A DNA stretch of 64,000 nucleotides from Hippophae tibetana (lineage: Eukaryota; Streptophyta; Magnoliopsida; Rosales; Elaeagnaceae). Both the position numbers and the translations under genes were made by a program. The stretch lies in assembly GCA_037013495.1 (NCBI GenBank), contig CM072806.1, positions 30,072,001 to 30,136,000 of the forward strand, written 5' to 3'. Within the stretch, counting starts at the first letter, position 1. Each line of letters opens with the position of its first letter. Below are positions 46,521 through 57,900 of the stretch, piece by piece. Under the pieces are notes generated by a model. The model saw only the letters and a list, made by a program, of their open reading frames with translations. It made no database searches and had not been told where the DNA came from.

Positions 46521-48320
46521 TGATGAGCGAAAACCGGCATCGCCGATTCTTGCCAATACTTTGGTTTTAATATTTATAAAACTCTCGCAAGTGCACGAAT
46601 CATTTCGTAGAAAATGATAAGTATACTCCCAAGGTCGATCTAAGGAAGGAATGTATGTGGTTTTTAATTTATTATTCAAACTTTTAAAAACGAAATTAAA
46701 TCATAAACATCCTGTCACGATAGTTTGGTTTTTGTGTTTTTAATCTACTTACATAAAATTAAACATAGATTCAATAAAGATTTATGCAAATTTTATCATT
46801 TATAATAGCGGAGTATTTATGGATATAATAACTAAGTTAATTATGCTTGTTCATATTATCTAGGTTATTAAAGATATGAATTGATATTTATTGATTCTCC
46901 CTTTTTTATATAAATACCACCTTTGGTGGGGTTAGATATTCTTTGTTAACTAAACAAATCAATTAACACCTATGGGTGAGGTTGATAACTAATTTGCTTA
47001 ATTAAATTAATTCCTTTTTCTAAGAGATTGAAAATGAACCATTTAAATGCCACCTTTGGTGGGGTTAGACAGTTTAAACTTTATTTAAGGTGTCCAAATT
47101 AAACCTAAGAATTTAGTTATCTGAGTACTAACTTTCAAGTTTTAAAACCACTACTGAAAACATGTTGTCAATACATTTTCAGATAATAATTCTTATAAAA
47201 ACTTTTGAAATAGAGCTTCACTCTAACTACCGGGCGATTGTACCATCAAATAAAAGAGCACTACTCTAAATCAGACCGGATAACTAAACCTTAAAATCTA
47301 ATTTTTAGGTTTAAGTTTGTAATGAAAAATAATATATTTCTCTCTAACATTCTTAATATAAAATCTTGAATAAAAACAAAATCAATTCATTTTAGAGATT
47401 TTTACCTATTTAATATTTCGCAAGCATAACAACGTCATTATTACATCATATTTACTAAACAGCCAGCATAGTTAAATTTAACCACAGACAAGTTGAATAT
47501 AACATGTAAGAATAAAACATAAAAATAACTGTAAAGAAAATAAAATCCTTACAGAACTTTGACGCTATTCCCGTAGCTAGAAAACCTCCGAGCGGAATTT
47601 GCACTTCCATATATTGAATCAAAAATCTAAATTATTACAAAAACATTACAAGTTCCTCTCAAAAAGAGAAGAACTCTAAACCTAAGAGAATTTAACTAAG
47701 AACTAAGAAAGAAACTAAGAAAAGCTTAAAAACTAAGAAATGAGAGAAAGAAAGAGAAGAGAAGAATGGTTTTGAGGTGTTGAAGGTGTGTTTTGAAGTG
47801 AAGGGAAGGAGGGTATTTATAGGTGAGGATGGAGAGAAAAAGAAGAGAAAAAAATGTTAAAAAAATGTAAAAACGCGGATTGGTGATTGCTGACGTCATT
47901 TGATGACGTCAGCATGACGTGGGGGCGGCTACACGTGAAAAATGGGGCGAAACGGGCATCGGCGCGTGCGTGAACAGTAGCAGCGCACGTAGCTTTGCAC
48001 GGATGAACAGTAGCCGCGAGCGCGGCTGGACGCTGGCGGCGCGGCGTCGCGTTTTTCTCCTTTTTGACTTTTTTGACCCATTTTGTTCAATTTTTGCATA
48101 TTTGTTGACCTTTCCTCATTTATTTATTAATATATTTGTGATGTATTGCTTCAAGTATTTCTCTTTGAGTCTTTAAGTTGCATTTTTAAACCAAAATACC
48201 TGAAAAATAATAAAAATACCTGTGATTCCGAAAAAGACAAATTTATATAAATATATATATTTTTAATCAATTAATGTGCATAAAATCGTGGTTATTTTAG
48301 TGCTTTTTGAGCACTCATCA
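46521..48320 (-). mobile_element. Solo LTR of the non-coding family, copy G (complete)
   Basis: An 1800-bp LTR flanked by perfect 5-bp target duplications CAAAT (46516-46520 and 48321-48325). On the minus strand it begins TGATGAGTGCTCAAAAAGCAC and ends ...CGGTTTTCGCTCATCA. It has the TATA box CTATAAATAC (47813-47822) and a GC-rich U3 part (about 47920-48060). With no interior on either side it is a solo LTR left by recombination between two LTRs. It is the best reference copy of the family in this window. Confidence 0.95.
47813..47937 (-). promoter_or_regulatory. LTR promoter: TATA box with TGACGTCA and CACGTG motifs
   Basis: Upstream of the TATA box (47813-47822) lie TGACGTCA at 47891-47898 and 47904-47911, TGACGTGG at 47915-47922 and CACGTG at 47932-47937. 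These are binding sequences of plant bZIP factors (TGA/as-1, CRE-like and G-box). The same TGACGTCA stands at 16794-16801 in copy C and 26705-26712 in copy D at comparable positions. Confidence 0.6.
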
Positions 48321-48794
48321 CAAATGTGTATTAAACTTGAATTCTTCATAGAGTCTGACGACTACATCTTATTTATAAGCTAAAATAAATGTAAAATCCT
48401 AAAAAAATAATCATTATCCTAATAAAAGATATCAATAATAAAATATAATGATAACCACATTTTGGTCAGGTCAAACGTGTGAAATACAAGTTTAAGTAGG
48501 CATGTTGTGGTACCTGTTATATCATGCTGCAATGTGGTCTGGAAATTGAAATCCAAAATTCACCCCAGAGCCCTTTGAGGTGGTGAGTTATAACTCATGC
48601 CACGACACATCCATTTTCTTGAATCAACACTCTTATTTCTTGACATGGCCCTTGTTACGAGTTATGCTCTTTTTGTAGTACCCTTTGGCCTTAAATCAAC
48701 TCTTGAATTGGCCCATTTGGTGCTTCCTTGAATTTCTTGGTCATTAATCTCATAATGTCCTGGATCATTTGATGCTACCCTGTTGTCTCTTTTA

Positions 48795-50719
48795 GGAGAA
48801 CATAAAACGTGCAAGTATACACGGTCACAAGTAATAAAATTTGATAAGTGAGTATCATTCCCACGGAGATTTTTCACTATAATTTGTTGAGTACTAAAAT
48901 TATTTCTCTCATTTTATCCAAAACAATCGTTAATTGGAAGAAGTTAAATAAAAAGTTTTATAAAAAAAATAAAAGAATTTTAGAATTGCAGTTTTTCACC
49001 AAATTAATCCACTCGAATCATATTATTTTCTCTTTATTTATATTTTTATAGTAAATTTAATTTGTCAACCGAAAACTTCTAATTTTATCCATACATCTCT
49101 TCTGAGCTCCGTATAGACACACCTCGTTAAATTAATTCACTATATTCCTATGAGAATTAAATTCACAAAGATTCATTACGTTCTAAGTTCTCAAATGACC
49201 ACACATACGATAAAGGTATATTCTTATCCTTCATATATACATGTTATTCTATCCATGAGCAATATACACAAAAATGCCTCTTCCAATAAACAAAAGCATT
49301 AAGCACAAATATAATAAACATTTAAAAGTCTTATAAATCATTCAAAAATAATTAAACTCAAGCTTCATAAATTTAGATAAAATGCAACCCTAGAAAAATT
49401 AAATTACTTCATAAATAAAAATTAAATTACAACAAGGAATATTCGCTCAAGAACACAAAGAAAATTAAAACATTTCTGCTCCTAAATTTTTGGCACACGC
49501 AAAACACAACAAAAGATAAAAATGGGTTCTACGTGTTCCACAGTCCAAGTCTCCTAAAAACGAACCCCCAAAAATGAACCTCCATTTTTAAGCAATAAAT
49601 TCCCTATTTATAGATAGAAAAATACATTTTTTTAGACACGTGGGAGACATTTTACATCGAAATAAAAATAAAACACGTAGGGGACATTTTTCTTTAAGTA
49701 CACAGCCACACGTATGAAAATGAATATAGAAATTGTTATTTTAACATACGCGTGGAAGACATGAAACAGAGGGCGCCATTTCTAATTTTTTTAATTCAAT
49801 CCACATGCCATGTGCCACGTGTCACGATCTGATTGGCTGAAATAATTAATATAGACACGTGACATCATTTCATTGAGGGAGGGAAACGGTTGCATGTGAT
49901 TGCGCTGCATGAAATCATGGTGCTTGAGACATGTGACAGACAAAGGTGCGGCTGGAAACATGTGCCATTTCCATGATTTTGGTTTACCTAATACGTGCCA
50001 TGCATCCACTTCTCATTAGCTACAGAAATATTGGCAACACGTGGCATTGTATCATTTGTTGGATGGATAGGCGCATGAAGATTATGTAGACTGCGTCGCA
50101 TGGGATCACGCCTTTTGGTAGACGCATAACAGACAGGTGGGTCCCATCCTGTATGCCGGCCTGCACAATAGGTGAGCCCTACTCAGCGCCGAGAACGTGC
50201 ACCTGAATTCCCACGTCTAATCTCTTTTGTAGTGTTTGGTCTCACGCGCCTCGTCATAGTCATTCGTTTCCTGATCGAAGGGTTGGTGTCGTGCGATTAT
50301 GATTACGCGCATGGCCTCTTTTTTCTGCGTAGAAAATAAATTTCCTTAATTGCATTTTAGCCCTCCAATTTAATTCAAATTACCTTTTAAACTTTCTTTA
50401 ATTGCAATTAAGCCATTTACTAATTTAAATTAACTTTTAAACTTTTTTTAATTAAAATTAAGCCCGATTTTAATTTAAATTATATTTTAGACTTTTATTA
50501 ATTGCAATTAAGTACTCTTTTATTTCAAATTATATTTTCGGGCATATATTTACAATTAAGTACGTTTTCGATTCAAATTCTTTAATTTTCTTAAAAATAT
50601 ATTCCTTAACAAATGAAGAGTAAATATTAATTTATTCTACTAAAATTAACTAAAAATGTCAAGAACATAGCAATTATAATTAATAAAATCGATGAAAATA
50701 ACTATATAAAATACAGTTA
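48795..50719 (-). mobile_element. LTR-like element K (Athila/Tat-like)
   Basis: On the minus strand it begins TGATACGATCCAAGGGGCACG at 50719 and reaches the U5-type block CTCCGTGGGAATGATACTCAC near 48870-48850 and TATACTTGCACGTTTTATG near 48820-48800. A TATA box CTATAAATAG is at 49604-49613. The U3 part (49630-50330) is rich in ACGTG words. No target duplication or primer site was identified, so the ends are approximate. Confidence 0.55.
49637..50043. promoter_or_regulatory. Cluster of CACGTG/ACGTG motifs in LTR K
   Basis: Four perfect CACGTG palindromes (49637-49642, 49816-49821, 49856-49861, 50038-50043) and several near variants (ACACGTAG at 49673, CACACGTATG at 49708, ACGCGTGG at 49748, ACATGTGAC near 49928, ATACGTGCC near 49991) occur within about 410 bases upstream of the TATA box at 49604-49613. 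Confidence 0.7.
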
Positions 50720-51572
50720 TCGTGCCCCTTGGATCGTATCAACTAGTTTTGGGAATCTACCTCAGTTAAACCTCTATTGAATCTTTTATAACTGTTCAAT
50801 GAGTCAATCAATGGTGCGATGAAGGAAAATTGGTACTTCGTCCAAAAGTAAGATCTTTAGGTAATCATTGGTTGTTGAGGCTATATGGTCAACATGGCTG
50901 GCTTAGACAGAGTGTCCCTACTAATGTGCCTTGAGGTGATCGTATAAATCTCAATGGATAAAATCCTCTCGAACTAGCCTCAACCAGTCTAAGATGGAAA
51001 ATCGGTGGGACTATGATCTAGTGTCCAAGGTTCGACGGTTCTGATTTGTATAGAAAGATAAAGTTTGGCAGGCCATAAGACTTAGGTCCTACTATAGATG
51101 GTCATCTCTCTAGCCAAGCCCTAGATGGCTATAGGTTTGGATTTATCTACTTGTGCATTAGAGAATGTCGTATGAACGTTTTTTACGGTGTTAGGCTCAC
51201 TTCAACTTTTGGACTTCCCAAGCCCATTGTGGGAAGATAGGTCCAAGTGTAGCACCCATATTCTTGGCAAGCTACGATGGAGCTGGAAGGACTAATGAAT
51301 GGATGACCAATTGGTTAGTAGGCTGGACCTCCTGATTGTTGGTCAAGGTTTAATTGGTAGATCTAGTTTTTCTGACCCATGACATCTTTTAATAGTTCCA
51401 GAGTTAAGTAGGTAATATACATGGATCAGGTGGTTGTGAGGATTCTTTTCAAAAAACTTTGCTACTTTACAATCTCTTTTCAAAGATCTTTATGAACTTT
51501 TTACAAATTAAGAACTTGGAGAACTTTTTTAAGAGTTCTAAAACACACTTCTTTCACACTGATTGCACTAGA
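50720..51572. other. Unassigned mixed-composition DNA, probably retroelement interior
   Basis: It is less AT-rich than its surroundings but has stops in all frames, and I recognise no domain. It sits between LTR-like element K and LTR-like repeat J copy 2. Confidence 0.35.
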
Positions 51573-52045
51573 TGTTGATGCTCATTTTTGTCAACACATA
51601 GGACTATCTTTCGTGGATCTACGAGATAAACAAATTGTTAGGACTTTGGACCAAAGTATAGGAGAGGTGATCTTTGGCCTTCCAATACTTAAGTCAGTAA
51701 CAAGATGATGAAGGTTAGAGAAGATCTATTGTCTAGCTCTATGATTATAACAAAAATAGAGTATTTAGTTGTGATTCTCTGTTATGAGATTCTAGTTCAA
51801 GTTATTTTGATTGTATACATATATGAGTATATATAGAAGAAGAAAATTAAGTTGATGGTTATCCCTTGTCGGAATAGGATTTACTTGTTTTAGCATTGTA
51901 GACATTTAACTTTAATTATATCTTTAAAATAATTAAAAGATAATTATTATACCTTTATCTCTTTAGGATAATTATCTTGTGGTCATATTTATCTAATAAC
52001 TCAGTGTATATTGGATTTAGTTCATGACTCTTTGTTGGCTGAGAC
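51573..52045 (+). mobile_element. LTR-like repeat J, copy 2
   Basis: TGTTGATGCTCATTTTTGTCAACA at 51573 starts a stretch that aligns with 12226-12696 over its length, with many substitutions. A TATA-like TATATATAG lies near 51829. Confidence 0.65.
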
Positions 52046-54995
52046 CACTATTTGATTGCCACATGTAATGTATGAAATTACCCTCAATACTATGTATTAA
52101 TAATTATCTTTTACTAAAAGAATTAAAAGAGAAAACCAAAAGATTCCTAAAATATTTGATTTTTATGGAATATTTGATTTTATATAAAAGAGTTAATGAA
52201 ATTGACAATTGCAAAGAAAATCGAAAAAAATCATAAATATTATAATAATTGCATATTATTACAAAATTAAAAAAATCAAAATTCTTTTAAATATGTGATA
52301 AATTAGTATACTTAAAAATTTGTAATCCATAAAATGTGATAAAACAATTATAAAAATAAACAATCTCTTTTTAATTGCTTCTATAATTTATAATACGTCC
52401 AATATTTCGAGAATTTTAATACTTTTTACATTTTCTTCTCTTAATTTTGAATGTAATGAATTAAAGTATTAATACACATATTGCAGACAAGCAAAATGAT
52501 ATCAAAATAATTATCTCTTTTATGTTTTAGTTTGAAATATATTGTATAGTCATGCATTGAAGTATATAATCATTTTAATAAATGTGAAATTTAAGTATTT
52601 TGAGTAATGAATGAAGCTTTAATTTTAGTAAATTTTAAAGAAAATTATTGGATGTCATTGTTATTGCATGTTTGTAGTTTTATGTCTTAATATGAGATTA
52701 ATTATTATATATATTTTTACTTTAATTTATTTTTAACTAATTACTTTGAATTTAATTTTGAATTTTTTTACTTTATGCATTTTTTATCTTTTGAATTTAT
52801 AATGTTACAAAATCGATAGAAGTATAATTTCATAAATTTAAGACATCAAAAAACCAAATGTTTATTTATTAAACTCTATACATTTATAAATTATTTTTAT
52901 ATGTTATTTAAATTAATTGTAATATTTAAATTAAATTATTGTGCAACTTACAGTTTATTAGCTAGTATATAAAAAGTGTAGATGATAGTGTTTTTGGTAG
53001 TTCTCTATGTACCATGTGATGACAAAATTACACTTTAGCTTTATTCTTTTTTTCAATTTTTTTTATTTTTTTTATACACCAATAAATATCAAACTTATAC
53101 AATAAATAGATCATATCTATTATGAATAGTTGTATTTGGCAATTGTATTGTGCAAATTTTTACCATTAAGTAATTGTCTTACTAACATTAAAATTGCTAC
53201 GCTTTAATTGGATGACAATTCATGTTGTTTATGTTTGCACATTGAATGGATGTATTGAGTATAAACAAATCTTATTTTTGTTGAACTCGTCATTTTCATA
53301 TCGATAACAACTAAAAAATTAGTCAACTAATATTTGTATTAAACTCATTATTTTCTTTAAAATTATATCCTAACAATTAAAAAAATTGTCAACTAATATA
53401 TACTATTTTTAAGACGTAAGACAAATATAAGTAACCATCATAATATTAACTTAACTCGTATAAATAAATTATTAATTGTGTCAAATAACAATTTAAGTTA
53501 ACTCATTTATCAATTTAATATAAATGATATTAATTAATCATATTTAATCATCTAAATTTATATGATCCTTTTATTACTCATTATTTTTATCTATAGAGTA
53601 CTAACTATTTTTTATTTATATTTTTAAAATCAAGTAGCACAACTTAGAAGAATAATATTTACATTACAATAATCCCTACCAAGGTTCAAATCTTGCTTTT
53701 GTGTGTTGTATATTTGGATTTATCCATCGAGGAACCTACATGTTCATATTATTAAATATATCTTAATTTATGTAAAATTGTGTAATTTGTTATTCCTTTT
53801 TAAGTTCTCACAACGACATATAATGTTGTTACAAATGCATTAAATAATTTAAAATATATTAAAAATTAAGTTTACGTAAATATAATATTTTAAATTAAAA
53901 AATTAAAATTTTTAGTTTAAAAAATTAAATATATAAGTACTAATTAGCATCAAATACAATTATATTAAATACACATCATTTAGTTAAGTGTATTAAATTA
54001 TTGAGTCCAAACAATTCAACATTAATAACTCATTCGCATTATAAAATACTGATTTTAATTTTCATGTAAATTTTTTAAATGTAATATTTAAAATATAAAT
54101 AAAAAGAAAAATATATATAGATTATGTGAATAGTTTTTTTAATAGATTAATGGTTTAATTTTGTTAGAATTGTTTCATTTTTTATTTCTTTTAAACAACT
54201 ACACACTTAATTATTTGCAAACACACTGAATAATACCGCAAGCATGCTTAAAATGCAAATTACAATCATAATATAAGAACTAGATTCTTCGTGTTTTCAT
54301 GTCCATCAAAATATAAATTAAACTATGCGAAATTAGACACATGTATTGCATGTGCCAACAAAACTAATTATAAAATTGAGTTTGGTATTTTGCACCTCTT
54401 GAACAAAAATTTTTTCCCTTATATTATATATATATATGTACTGTGAATAAAACTTTATTCCTCATAGTATTTCAACTACGTAATCAAATGTAAACTTCGT
54501 ACTTACGAGTAAGAACACATTTGAATTGGGACTCATTAAATCGATGCGCTCTGAATACGCCATTGGGCTTTTGAGAAAAGGGTATGAATGGGTCAATTTC
54601 CTTGACTACAGAAGTGAGAACTCTGAATCTAATTGACAAGGCTAATTGTTCTATCTTGTAATTCAATTCTATCAGTTACATCTCGAACAACCAAAAGGAA
54701 TTAAACAGAAAACATTTAAAATACAAAATTAACAGATACAAGTTGCAAGTGTGATCTGTTCACCACCAGCAGCAGTAATCTGTCAACCAGCGAAACTTGT
54801 AATGCTACACTAAACTGCTCCTTTGTTTTCCTTTTGCTCCTAACTTCCCAATTTTTTTTTCTTCCCTTTTTCGGATTTGGACTAATCTTCTTTTTGTCCC
54901 ATATACAGTAACAAGAATGACTATGATGACTATTGACCATGGGTTTGCTTGCTGTAACAAAGAACTCCTATATATCTCGCCCTCCTCTTGTTGCC
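52046..54995. other. AT-rich intergenic DNA; 3' UTR of the CID7-type gene at the right end
   Basis: No gene or element could be recognised from 52046 to about 54480. The last 400-500 bases before 54996 have higher complexity (for example around 54720-54960) and are likely 3' UTR of the minus-strand gene. Confidence 0.45.
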
Positions 54996-57900
54996 TTAAT
55001 ATATCATAACCCGAAGCAGCCCAGGTTGTGGCTCATTGTATTCAAGACCTTCCTCTTCAAGCAGACATCGCTGCACAGCAACCGGAAGTCTTGCAGGAGT
55101 ACGAGAACCTCTCGTGTGGTGTCCTGTTCCAACACAAATGTAAACCTGCAGACACTGCTCTGCCACCCTAGCAGTGCTTCTTAGCACAGTCAACTCGTGC
55201 TTTAGCACATGAATGGCTTCACTTACATGCAGCCCATGCAAGTCTATCATCCTCTCTTGTGCTCTCCCATTGCCCTGCATTTCTCGAGCAACTGGGTACC
55301 TGATTGTTTTTGAGAAACAGGATAAATCAAAAACTAAAAGATTACCACTGTGGTAGTTGAAATAAATGTCCCAAAAAGAAGTTATTGGTTGCTATCAAAA
55401 TTGAGGTGGTTATGGACTTTATGGCTATATGGTTTCCCAAAAGAAAGCATTTCTGATGCTTCAACAGTCCAATACAAATGAGTACTAGAGAAAGAGACAC
55501 TTTCCAAATTTCAAGGTTATTTAAGCACTTTTCAAGGAAAAGCATAATGAAATCTGTAATAGCTGAGAAGCAGGAAAAGTAGGTAACAGCAAACCTCCGA
55601 CGATAAATAGATTCTTCAGCTTTTCCATGAGCTGTCTTCATATGCACGTTGTGGAGCTGCCCTTGAAGACTCAGTTCCTTTGCTAGCGCCTTATTACCAA
55701 CGAGATAAGCTTGTCGTGCCTGTTACCAGAAGAAGCTAGAAAAGTAAGCCCACATGATAGGCAGGACACGATTGTCCAAGGCAAAATATTTAACAGAGAT
55801 TGGAAGGAACTCAATAGTGTAATTTTCCCCAGCATTAAGCATAATATACAATACAGAGAAATTACCAAGTTACATAACTGTGGGGGTAAGCTTCCATCGT
55901 ACTAGGTAACGCACACCCACCAATACATGTCAACTATGTGGAAGCTATAAGACTATGCCTGCCATGTACCACTACAGTTTCTGTTGGGATATTAGATGAT
56001 TAATATTAAGTTCCCATAATATAAAAGAATATTAAATATTTAGTTTTCTTATTAATTTAGGATCATATTATGTGTGGTACTAGAGTTAAGGTTTGAATCT
56101 TATTATTCCTATAAATATAGATATGATCCTTAATTATTATTATTATTAATATTTTATCATTATTATTAATATTAATGAGAATTTAGAATGAATTTATTCG
56201 TTTTTCTCATTCTTCTCTAGTTCTCTCATCTTTCATGGATTCTCCAAATTGCTTTATTTTATATTTCTAATTGGTATAAGAGTCAGATTTGATGAACACT
56301 TTTAATCTAGCTTTATCCTCTCTCTATCCCCCTCCTTGTTTACTATAAAGAGAAAAAAAAAGTAATCAGAAAGTCAGAGGGGAAAAAATCAGAAAGTCAC
56401 GGGAAAAAAAGGGAAAGAGTTGCTGCCCAGACTCAACAACTACCATACCAAACACTGCCACAGTTGTCCGATTCGAGAACCTCCTTCTGCCGACAACCAC
56501 CACAGGAGATGACAATGTCTGACACGACATGGATAAAAAAATTATTCATAATTGATCAATAATTTTTTCATGTCCTTAAAAATCCCGTTTTTTCGTGTTA
56601 TTACAAATATAGTTTTTTTCATGAGTAAACTAACACATGGGCACGATTAATGCCAAAACAAGATACGATAACACAAATACAGCAGCTACAACTTAGACAT
56701 CATTGCGTCGCCAAATCTAACCCTTCGTCGGATTCTGTCCTTGTCATTGTCGCCTGACTACATTTTTCAACACCTTTGACGGCCCAGATAGCTTATCCAT
56801 CAACCATGATGCCAACCACCGATTTCATTGCACAAAACCATCGAAAACCAGCGACATCACTAGTCCAATCACACAGAAATTTTATCCTCTCAAAGTCAAG
56901 ATTTTTCTTCTTTGAAAACGTGATTTCATGGGTGGATTTGTTTGAACTTCACATTGGATGATGATATGTACATCAACACACCAGCCAAGCCGCACGTCCA
57001 CCAACAACCCAAACAATTTATGCACTTCTCGTTGCCTCATGGGTGGATTTGTTTGAACTTCACATTGGATGATGATATGTACATCAACACACCAGCCAAG
57101 CCGCACGTCCGCCAACAACCCAGACAATTTGCCCACTTCTTGTTGCCTCTTGCCGCCATCGACAACCTACCTTCTGGGTTTTTACACTAGCGTTGTTCTA
57201 CCAGTCAATGTTTCTGCTATTATCAGCCAACCTAGTAGAAAGACCCTTCTTGCTGTTGTGTCGCCATCATCACACCGTTCCACCCACAACGGTGCCGCCA
57301 TCTGTTAGCCCTTTCCTAACCTTATCTTTCTTAGATTAAGGTTGGTTTTGGCATGTGATTTCATTGGGTATTTGGGCTGATTGTGTATTTTATCTGATGG
57401 TTGTTTGGGCTTCGGCTGATTTGGGAATGTTTGCTTATTTATGGGATGATTAAATATCTTGGTTTTTTATTTGGATTTTTCTTGAGGCTTTCTTTTTGGC
57501 ATGGTTTCACAGATAGGTTTGTGAAGAGGTGTAACTTGTGCATAAGGGATCTTATTGGTTCTTCAATAATTTCATTGTATGATTTCTTGTCCCTACTACT
57601 GCTATGTGGTCAACAATATATTTAGGTGCTTCCATGTTGCTTTGTAGGTTATACACGCTAGTTACGATTCTTAGTTGATTGACTGAAGTTGGATTCTATC
57701 CGCCCAATTTATTGGGTTTCTACTATTTCTACTAGATAAAATTTCATAAAATTCAGGCTCAACCACTACTACCTTTTAAAGGGTTCTATAACTGGAGGAT
57801 TCTTTTCGTACCTCACCATTCAATTAGATCATGTTTAATATTTATACTCCAACCTGAGGAAGAGAATTGAAGTGTCTTTGTAATTATTAGTCCAATTATT

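Noticed and set aside
47919..48176. Plus-strand frame starting MGAATREKWGE
   Set aside because: It lies in U3 of the solo LTR, on the strand opposite to LTR transcription, and has no counterpart frame in other copies.
53680..53705. GGTTCAAATC, like a tRNA T-loop
   Set aside because: No acceptor stem, D-loop or anticodon arm could be placed around it.
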